From assembly GCF_001612805.1 (NCBI RefSeq), contig NZ_BDBD01000016.1:62001-126000 (forward strand): a DNA stretch of 64,000 nucleotides. The letters run 5' to 3'. This document shows positions 56,690 to 64,000 of this stretch, piece by piece. This stretch comes from Nocardia coubleae NBRC 108252. Lineage in GTDB: Bacteria; Actinomycetota; Actinomycetes; Mycobacteriales; Mycobacteriaceae. Under the pieces are notes generated by a model. The model was not told the origin of the DNA. It ran no database searches and saw only the letters and a list, made by a program, of their open reading frames with translations. How positions within the stretch are numbered: position 1 is the stretch's first letter; every line of letters starts with the position of its first letter. The position numbers were made by a program, and so were the translations under genes.

Positions 56690-57855
56690 GCACGCTGTCC
56701 GGCCGCGCGGCCGTCGTCGGTATCGGTGCCACCGACTTCTCCAAGGACTCCGGCCGCAGCGAACTGCGGTTGGCCGCGGAGGCGGTCACCGCTGCCCTGG
56801 CCGACGCGGGTCTCAGCCCCGCCGATGTCGACGGTCTGACCACCTTCACCATGGACACCAACACCCAGGCCGCTGTGGCCAGGGCAGTCGGCATCCCGAA
56901 CCTGAAGTTCTTCAGCCACATCGGATACGGCGGCGGCGCGGCGTGTGCCACCGTGCAGCAGGCGGCGATGGCGGTGGCCACCGGTGTGGCCGACGTGGTG
57001 GTCGCCTACCGCGCCTTCAACGAGCGCTCCGGCGCCCGCTTCGGCCAGTTCTCGCCCGCGCTCGCCGCCGCACCGACGTCCTCGGGGATCGACGCGGGCT
57101 GGGCCTATCCCCAGGGCCTCGGGACACCCGCCGCGCAGGTGGCGATGGTCGCGCGCCGGTACATGCACGTCACCGGTGCGACCAGCGCCGACTTCGGGAA
57201 GGTGGCCGTCGCCGATCGCAAGCACGCCGCGGTGAACCCGAACGCCTTCTTCTACGGCAAGCCGATCACGCTGGAGCAACACCAGGATTCGCGCTGGATC
57301 GCCGAACCCCTGCATCTGCTCGACTGCTGTCAGGAATCCGACGGCGGTGTCGCCATCGTCGTCACCAGCGTCGAACGCGCCCGTGACCTGCCGCAGCGTC
57401 CTGCCGTCATCGCAGCGGCCGCCCAAGGCAGCGGCCCCGACCAGTACGTGATGACCAGCTACTACCGCGACGCCATGACGGGCCTGCCCGAAATGGGCCT
57501 GGTCGGCGAACAGCTCTGGGCGCACAGCGGTTTCACGGCCACCGACATGCAGGCCGCCATCCTCTACGACCACTTCACCCCCTTCGTCCTCATGCAACTC
57601 GAGGAACTGGGTTTCTGTGGTCGCGGCGAAGCCAAGGACTTCATCGCCGACGGCGCCATCGAACTCGGCGGCCGCCTACCCCTAAACACCCACGGCGGCC
57701 AGCTCGGCGAGGCCTACATCCACGGCATGAACGGCATCGCCGAAGCGGTCCGCCAGATCCGTGGCACTTCGGTGAACCAGGTCGACGACCTGGAACGCAT
57801 CGTCGTCACCGCGGGCACCGGCGTCCCGACCTCCGGATTGGTGCTCACCGCCTGA
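56686..57855 (+). CDS. ltp2: Ltp2, steroid side-chain aldolase
   Basis: A 389-residue thiolase-like lipid-transfer-type protein. It catalyses the retro-aldol cleavage that releases propionyl-CoA and leaves the C17 ketosteroid, acting on ChsH2's DUF35. It has the thiolase fold (VVGIGATDFSKDSG, and C-terminal NTHGGQLGEAYIHGMNG) without the usual catalytic Cys at the nucleophile position. It ends the steroid operon. Confidence 0.92.
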   Translation: MSTLSGRAAVVGIGATDFSKDSGRSELRLAAEAVTAALADAGLSPADVDGLTTFTMDTNTQAAVARAVGIPNLKFFSHIGYGGGAACATVQQAAMAVATGVADVVVAYRAFNERSGARFGQFSPALAAAPTSSGIDAGWAYPQGLGTPAAQVAMVARRYMHVTGATSADFGKVAVADRKHAAVNPNAFFYGKPITLEQHQDSRWIAEPLHLLDCCQESDGGVAIVVTSVERARDLPQRPAVIAAAAQGSGPDQYVMTSYYRDAMTGLPEMGLVGEQLWAHSGFTATDMQAAILYDHFTPFVLMQLEELGFCGRGEAKDFIADGAIELGGRLPLNTHGGQLGEAYIHGMNGIAEAVRQIRGTSVNQVDDLERIVVTAGTGVPTSGLVLTA

Positions 57856-57900
57856 GATTTCGCGCCGGGGTGACTCAGCGCACCTGTTGAGCACATCACC

Positions 57901-58914
57901 ATGTCTGTTGCCCGGCTTCCTCGCCCCACTACAACTGGGTGGGACGAGGAGGTCGGTGTGACGGTGGTTCTCGATTCCGGGCAGACGGCGGCGGCGCGGC
58001 GGCTCGGGGAGTTGCTCGATCGGAACGGGCGGGTGCGTAAACGGGCGCGCGGGGTGTATCTGCACGGCAGGCCCGGGCGCGGCAAGACAATGGTGATGGA
58101 TCGATTCTTCGCTTCGGCCGATCCGATTCGCAAGCGCCGCTTTCATTTCCACAATTTTTTTGCCGCCTTGCACACCGCGGTACACCAACTGGGTTCGATC
58201 GAAAATGCGATAGAACGTTTGCTGGGTGACGCGGATCTGGTGTGTTTCGACGAGTTCCACGTGCACGACATCGGCGATGCCATGCTCGTGGCCCGGCTGC
58301 TCGACACCCTGTTCGCCGAACGTCGCACCCTGGTGGTCACCTCGAACTACCCGCCCGCGGGTCTGCTGCCGAACCCGCTGTTCCACGACCGGTTCGTGCC
58401 GACCATCGAGCGCATCCTCGCCCACCTCGAGGTCGTGACCCTCGACGGTCCGCTGGACTACCGCACCCTCGGCACCCGTGCCGACCACGGATTCTGTGCC
58501 GGCCGGTACGTGGTGTCGATGGAGCGCACCGCCGGTCCCGGCGTGGTGCTCGACCTGGCCGACGGGCGAACCGTGCGCGCGGAATCCGTCGACGGCGACG
58601 CGGTGACCTTCGCCTTCGAGCACCTGTGCGGTGCCGCGACCAGCGCCGCCGACTACCTGCGCCTGACCACACGTTTCCGCCGCTGGACCCTGGTCGCGGT
58701 ACCGCCGCTGCGAACGGTGCCACCCGACTGGGCGATGCGACTGGTGAATCTGGTCGACATCCTCTACGACGCCGACCTGCCGTGCACGATCCACGCGGCC
58801 GAACCCGTCACCGAGCTGACCACCGGGGCGCCCCTCGTGCCGGATCTCGCGCGCACCACCAGTCGGCTCGGTGAACTCTCACTAACCGGATCTCACACCG
58901 TTCGCACTGCGTAG
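57901..58914 (+). CDS. zapE: ZapE/AFG1-family ATPase
   Basis: A 337-residue AAA-related ATPase, with Walker A GRPGRGKT (about 56-63) and Walker B LVCFDEFHVHD. Family members act in cell division and quality control. The GTG at 57958 is an alternative start. It begins 45 bases after ltp2 but has no known role in steroids. Confidence 0.87.
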   Translation: MSVARLPRPTTTGWDEEVGVTVVLDSGQTAAARRLGELLDRNGRVRKRARGVYLHGRPGRGKTMVMDRFFASADPIRKRRFHFHNFFAALHTAVHQLGSIENAIERLLGDADLVCFDEFHVHDIGDAMLVARLLDTLFAERRTLVVTSNYPPAGLLPNPLFHDRFVPTIERILAHLEVVTLDGPLDYRTLGTRADHGFCAGRYVVSMERTAGPGVVLDLADGRTVRAESVDGDAVTFAFEHLCGAATSAADYLRLTTRFRRWTLVAVPPLRTVPPDWAMRLVNLVDILYDADLPCTIHAAEPVTELTTGAPLVPDLARTTSRLGELSLTGSHTVRTA

Positions 58915-58946
58915 CGTGCCCCTTGCCTCGAGGGGGACAATGAATA

Positions 58947-58976
58947 GGAGGAAATCCAAAAGAGCCGATTTCCTCC
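58947..58976 (+). terminator. Hairpin after zapE
   Basis: GGAGGAAATC and GATTTCCTCC form a perfect 10-bp stem with a 10-base loop, 33 bases after the zapE stop. No T-run. Confidence 0.55.
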
Positions 58977-59044
58977 CGAGCGAACCGCCCGGCATGTAAC
59001 TATGTGGCTGATTTGTGCAGTCTCTGGGGTTTGGTGGTACAGCT

Positions 59045-59992
59045 GTGATCGGGGTGAATCAGCCCATTACGCGGGCGATCGTCGTGATCGCACTGGTGGC
59101 CTGCGCGACTTTCGCGTTGCAGGGCAGTCTCCCCGGCGCCGGATCAGACGAGTCATCGGGCGCCCCGTCGCCGCTGCTCGTCGCGGTGATGCCGGTGCTG
59201 CTGCTGGTATCGATCGTCATCCTGGTGGCCGGCGTCGTCGCCAGCCAGCATCGCCTCCCGCTCGCCAAGCCGCAACACGAGGACATCGTGCTGCCGAGAA
59301 TCCAGTGGCGCAGGCTCGCGGTGCTCCTGCCGATGCTCATCGCCACCGTCGCCCTGATGTTCGCCGCGGGCGTCACCGCCCTGTTCCTGCTGCCCGGCGC
59401 CCGGCCGGTGCGCCCGGCCGCCGAGACCCTGTCCGAGGGCTCGGGCCCGGTGCCGACCCCCACCGACGCGCCCGCCCCCGACCCCACCGCGGGCCCCACC
59501 GAACTCACCGGTACCGCCCTGCTGATCGCGGCGGGGCTGGCCATCACCCTGATCGCGGTCGCGCTGGCCGGGCTCGCCGCCGTCGCGGTCGCCGCCCGAC
59601 GCGCCCCCGAGCAAGCCGTCGCCGACGAGCCGGCCGCACCGTCCGCGAGCGATGTCGACTCGCTCACCAGGGCCGCCGAGATGGGCCTGGCCGCCATGAA
59701 CGCGCCGGGTCAGGACCCGCGCACCGCGATCATCGCCTGCTATGTGGCCATGGAACGCGGCCTGTCCACCGACAGCATCGCCCGCCCGAAGGCCTCCGAC
59801 ACCCCGATGGAGGTGCTGGCCAGAGCCTTCGAGAGCGGCGTGCTGCACGACGCCTCCGCCCGCGAACTCGTCGCGCTCTTCGAAGAGGCCAGGTTCAGTC
59901 CCCACTCGATGCTCGAATGGCAGCGCATGCGCGCCGAACAACTGCTGCGCATCGTGCTCTCCGACCTGCAGCGACGGGTGGTGCCCGCATGA
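59045..59992 (+). CDS. DUF4129 membrane protein
   Basis: A 315-residue protein with several membrane helices and a C-terminal cytosolic DUF4129 domain (MGLAAMNAPGQDPRTAIIAC). It is first in a MoxR-linked operon. The start is uncertain: GTG 59045 is preferred, with GTG 59015 and GTG 59054 in frame. Confidence 0.8.
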   Translation: MIGVNQPITRAIVVIALVACATFALQGSLPGAGSDESSGAPSPLLVAVMPVLLLVSIVILVAGVVASQHRLPLAKPQHEDIVLPRIQWRRLAVLLPMLIATVALMFAAGVTALFLLPGARPVRPAAETLSEGSGPVPTPTDAPAPDPTAGPTELTGTALLIAAGLAITLIAVALAGLAAVAVAARRAPEQAVADEPAAPSASDVDSLTRAAEMGLAAMNAPGQDPRTAIIACYVAMERGLSTDSIARPKASDTPMEVLARAFESGVLHDASARELVALFEEARFSPHSMLEWQRMRAEQLLRIVLSDLQRRVVPA

Positions 59993-60029
59993 CCGGCCCA
60001 CGTCGGGCGGCCCGTCGCGTGGAGGTCGC

Positions 60030-60548
60030 GTGAATCCCGGGGAAGAGATCAAGTCCAACCGGACGACCGTGGTCGTGACGGCGGTGATCGCGGTGCTGGT
60101 GCTCGAGGTCGTGCTGTTGCGGCTCGACCGCGATCTGCTTCCGCTCGCCGTCGCCTTACCGGTCGCTGTCGCACTCGGTGTGCTGGTGTGGTCGCTGCGC
60201 TACCGGGTGCGGCGCGAGGAGCCGCTCACCGAGTACATCGACAACGGCCCCGCCGAGATGCTCGGCCGCTGGCATGCCCGCGCCGAGATGCTCGTCGCCC
60301 GCGCCGACGGCACCCGCGCCGACTGGGACCGGCACCTGCGCCCGCTGCTGGCCAAAGAGTTCGAATTGTCCACCGGTATGCGGGTATCCAAGAACCGCAG
60401 AGCCATCGAGGCGGCCGGTCAGCTGCAGTTCGGTCCCGAACTGTGGCGCTGGGTGGACCCGGCGAATTCGTCGTTGCGCGACCAGACGGGTCGCGCACCG
60501 GGTAGGGCGGCGCTGGACGAGATCCTGCGCCGATTGCAGTCGATGTGA
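60030..60548 (+). CDS. Small membrane protein of MoxR operon
   Basis: A 172-residue protein with two membrane helices (about 15-55) and a conserved cytosolic part (WHARAEMLVARADG). It lies between DUF4129 and moxR genes as in related genomes. A GTGGAGG ribosome site is 5 bases from the GTG. The function is unknown. Confidence 0.82.
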   Translation: MNPGEEIKSNRTTVVVTAVIAVLVLEVVLLRLDRDLLPLAVALPVAVALGVLVWSLRYRVRREEPLTEYIDNGPAEMLGRWHARAEMLVARADGTRADWDRHLRPLLAKEFELSTGMRVSKNRRAIEAAGQLQFGPELWRWVDPANSSLRDQTGRAPGRAALDEILRRLQSM

Positions 60549-60565
60549 GGGGTTAGAGGCCACCG

Positions 60566-61524
<959 letters not shown>

Positions 61525-61528
<4 letters not shown>

Positions 61529-62799
61529 AGCACCGCGACGAATCGAAGACCGTCGAGGTCGACCTGAGGTGGCGCCCGGCGCCCTTGGTGTTCATCCTCG
61601 CCGGCTGCGCCGCGGCGGCGCTGGTCGTCGCGGTGCTGCGCGGGCAGTGGCAGCTCGTCGTCTTCGCCGCGCCGATGCTCGGGGTGCTCGCCACCGCACC
61701 GTGGCAGCAGAACCCGACCAGAATCCAGGTCGACGGCAGCGGCACCGTCCGCTGTTTCGAGGGCGAGGTCGTCACCGCCGTCGCCGCGGCGTTCGTCGAG
61801 AGCGGGCACGCGCTGCTGCGGATGGCCCCGGTTCCGCTCACCGGTCTCGACCTCGAGGTGGAGGAATCCCACGATTCCGGTGGCGCACCGGCCGGGATGC
61901 GGCTGGCACTCTCGGCCACCCGCTGGGGGCGCTACCCGGTGCAGGCCGCGGTGACCGCACTGAGCCCCGCCGGGCTCGCCGTCGCCACCGCCGAGCTGCC
62001 CGCGGCGAATCTCTACGTCTACCCGATCGCCGATCCGCAGCGGATGCGCATGCCGCGCACCGAACTGCCCGATCGCATCGGCACCCACCTCACCCGCAAG
62101 CACGGGCCGGGTGTCGAATACGCCGACATCCGCGCCTACGCCCCCGGCGACCAGCTGCGCACCGTGAACTGGCCGGTGAGCGCGCGTCGCGGCAGGCTCT
62201 ATGTCACCGAGCGGTTCACCAACCGCTCGGCCGACGTGGTCGTCCTCGTCGACACCTCCCAGCAGGCACCCGGCCCCGCCAGCGATTCGCTGGAACTGTC
62301 GGTGCGCGGCGCCGCCCAGGTAGTGCAGTCCACGCTGCAGGCCGGTGACCGCACCGCCGTGGTGTGCCTCGGTGAGTCGCCGCGCTGGTTGCGTCCCGAT
62401 ATCGGGCGCAGGCAGTTCTACCGGATCGTCGACACCGTGCTCGGTGTCGGTGACGAACATGTCGAGCACACCGGCACCCTCGCCCCGCACGCCGCGGTGC
62501 CGATCGGCGCCATCATCGTCGCCTTCTCCACCCTGCTCGACACCCAATTCGCGCTCGCCCTCATCGATCTGCGCAAACGCGGTCACGTGGTGGTCGCCGT
62601 CGACGTGCTGCGCGGTACCCCCTTCGCCGATGGCCTCGACCCGACCATGGCCAAGATGTGGCAGCTCGAGCGGGCCTCGATGTATCGCGACATGGGCACC
62701 GTCGGCGTCGACATCATCGCCTGGCCCGACGGCACCCGCCTCGACCAGGCCATGCGCCTGCTCCCCGAACACCGCCGAACAGTGCGGGTGCGCCGATGA
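61525..62799 (+). CDS. DUF58 domain protein
   Basis: A 424-residue protein with two N-terminal membrane helices (about 20-55) and the DUF58 core (EYADIRAYAPGDQLRTVNW) followed by a VWA-like fold (VVVLVDTSQQ) in which the MIDAS is incomplete. It is a typical MoxR partner. Confidence 0.9.
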
Positions 62800-63242
62800 C
62801 CAGATTCCTCGCCCTGCTGGCCGGCCTGCTGCTCGTCGCCTCGGTCGCCCTGATCAATCCGATCCTCGGCGTACCGGCCCTGGCTTTCGTCATCGCGAGC
62901 TGGTGGTGGCGCCCCGCCTCGGTTGCCGCGGTCCTCACCGCGGTCGCCGCCCTCGCCTTCGCCGACGTAGGTGTAATCGCCTCCGCGGCAACAGGTCTGG
63001 TAGCAACGACCTACCTTCTCAACGCCGCGGTCCTGCACGCTCCCGAAGGCGTAGTCCCCACCACCATCCCCTCGGTAGGCGGCGCAGTCCTGTTCACCAT
63101 CGCCGCGACCACCGCGGCCCTGGTCCCCGTCCACCTGGCCTGGGCCCCGTTGGCCGCCCCCATCCTCATAGTCACCATCTACGCCTTCCTCACCACCACA
63201 CTCACCCCCCAATCTCCCCACACCACCCTCCCCCCATCCTGA
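62796..63242 (+). CDS. Small membrane protein at operon end
   Basis: A 148-residue hydrophobic protein with about five membrane helices. ATGA overlap with the DUF58 gene. The last 120 bases have unusual codon use for this genome (rare codons, CTCACCCCCC repeats), possibly a recent extension. Confidence 0.75.
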   Translation: MTRFLALLAGLLLVASVALINPILGVPALAFVIASWWWRPASVAAVLTAVAALAFADVGVIASAATGLVATTYLLNAAVLHAPEGVVPTTIPSVGGAVLFTIAATTAALVPVHLAWAPLAAPILIVTIYAFLTTTLTPQSPHTTLPPS

Positions 63243-63247
63243 CCGAG

Positions 63248-63306
63248 ATCACCACGCCCTGGTGGCGGCGGCCGCTCGGCCGATGCCGCCACCAGAGCGT
63301 GGTGAT
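63248..63306. terminator. Strong bidirectional hairpin
   Basis: 22-bp arms (ATCACCACGC.CTGGTGGCGGC and complement) with one mismatch and a 15-base loop lie between convergent genes (operon end and the MaoC gene). Confidence 0.85.
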
Positions 63307-63318
63307 CAGGTGTTCAGT

Positions 63319-64000
63319 TCAGGCGATGCGCAGGGTGACGTCGCCGAGGACGGGCGCGTCGTCGCGATCGACGGCCGTGACCACCGCGACGAGCGTGTCG
63401 GCCTCCCGCCAGACCTTGGTGCGTAGGGTTTCGCCGGGGTAGAGCACGCCGGTGAACTTCGCACGGAAGCCCGCGACGCGGGTGGCGTCGCCGTCGAGCA
63501 GGACATCGGTGAGCGATTTGCAGACCACGCCGTAGGTGCACAGCCCGTGCAGGATCGGCGCGGGAAAACCGGCCGCCTTCGCGAATTCGGGATCGGAGTG
63601 CAGTGGGTTGCGGTCACCGCAGAGGCGGTAGAGCAGGGCCTGCTGCGGCAGGGTGGCGGTGGTGAGTTCCGCGTCGGGGGCGCGATCGGGCAGCTCGGCT
63701 TTGGTGCTCGGTCCGCGTTCGCCACCGAAACCGCCCTCGCCCTTGGCGAAGATCGACGAGCGCGCCGTCCACAGCGGCTCCCCGTCGGCGCCGGTGACGG
63801 TGTGCTCCTGCACGATCACCGCATTGCTGCCCTTGTCCCAGACCTCGGAGATCCGGCCGACGGACACGGCCTTGCCCGACGCGGGAATCGGCTTGTGCAC
63901 CAACACTTCCTGATGGCCGTGCACCACCTTCGCCAGGTCGATCTCGACACCCGGGAAACTCACGCGCGGCGCGGCGGTCTCGCCGAGGGTCGGGGCGACG
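63319..64000 (-). CDS. MaoC-type enoyl-CoA hydratase, Rv3538-like (5' end outside)
   Basis: At least 227 residues of a double-hotdog hydratase. The frame stays open to the right edge (ETAAPRVSFPGVEIDL continues beyond the internal GTG at 63963), so the true start lies outside the window. The hydratase motif with the catalytic Asp-His pair is LLYRLCGDRNPLHSDPEFA. It resembles Rv3538 of the KstR regulon. Confidence 0.85.
   Translation of the reverse strand, partial: VAPTLGETAAPRVSFPGVEIDLAKVVHGHQEVLVHKPIPASGKAVSVGRISEVWDKGSNAVIVQEHTVTGADGEPLWTARSSIFAKGEGGFGGERGPSTKAELPDRAPDAELTTATLPQQALLYRLCGDRNPLHSDPEFAKAAGFPAPILHGLCTYGVVCKSLTDVLLDGDATRVAGFRAKFTGVLYPGETLRTKVWREADTLVAVVTAVDRDDAPVLGDVTLRIA

Noticed and set aside
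59989-60033. A 14-codon frame (MTGPRRAARRVEVA) between the DUF4129 gene and the next gene.
   Set aside because: Arises from ATGA and TGA/GTG overlaps at the joint; no separate support, though it may help translational coupling.

Overview
The window is a high-GC actinobacterial chromosome segment, most likely Nocardia (Nocardiaceae). Gene order and protein sequence follow the Mycobacterium tuberculosis block Rv3610c-Rv3579c (ftsH-folE-folP-folB-folK-...-panC-panD-coaX-lysS-lsr2-clpC1-...-mhuD-mutY-canB-radA-lpqE-carD-ispD-ispF-cysS-rlmB) and then parts of the cholesterol regulon (kstR, fadE34, fadE28/29, chsH2/H1, ltp2, an Rv3538-like hydratase). Family assignments are by recognition of protein sequence. 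No database search was run.

Layout. 1-409: 5' part of an unknown minus-strand gene. 636-12320: ftsH, the folate operon (folE, folP, folB, folK) with two membrane proteins, the pantothenate/CoA genes (panC, panD, coaX), then a cysteine dioxygenase-rhodanese pair preceded by a 13-codon Cys-Cys leader peptide. 12367-19850: lysS, lsr2, an FHA-HTH protein, a DUF1772 membrane protein, a secreted lipase with a KstR-type operator, and clpC. 19910-31459: an accessory stretch holding two DUF1877 paralogs around a lipoprotein, a VWA protein, a HigBA-type toxin-antitoxin pair, a two-component system divergent from an ABC transporter, a TetR/azoreductase/SMR exporter locus, OsmC and SRPBCC proteins, and cbtBA under a cobalamin riboswitch. 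31669-42504: mhuD, an alpha/beta hydrolase, mutY, carbonic anhydrase, radA, lpqE, carD, ispD-ispF, cysS and rlmB. 42506-49936: a crotonase/acyl-CoA dehydrogenase pair, znuABC, and an OtsB-GH15 fusion.

50112-57855: the steroid module. kstR is divergent from a collinear run fadE34-fadE28-fadE29-chsH2-chsH1-ltp2, with a perfect KstR palindrome in the shared promoter region. 57901-63242: a ZapE/AFG1 ATPase and a DUF4129-(small membrane protein)-MoxR-DUF58-membrane protein operon. 63319-64000: a MaoC-type steroid enoyl-CoA hydratase whose start lies outside the window.

No tRNA, rRNA, CRISPR array, intact insertion sequence or prophage was seen. The most unusual items are non-coding: the Cys-Cys leader peptide with mutually exclusive hairpins, the KstR-like operator at the lipase, the riboswitch, the toxin-antitoxin operator, a 116-bp tandem duplication and a large hairpin after lsr2. 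Many genes appear leaderless (start codon about 7 nt after a -10-like hexamer), which is common in this order.
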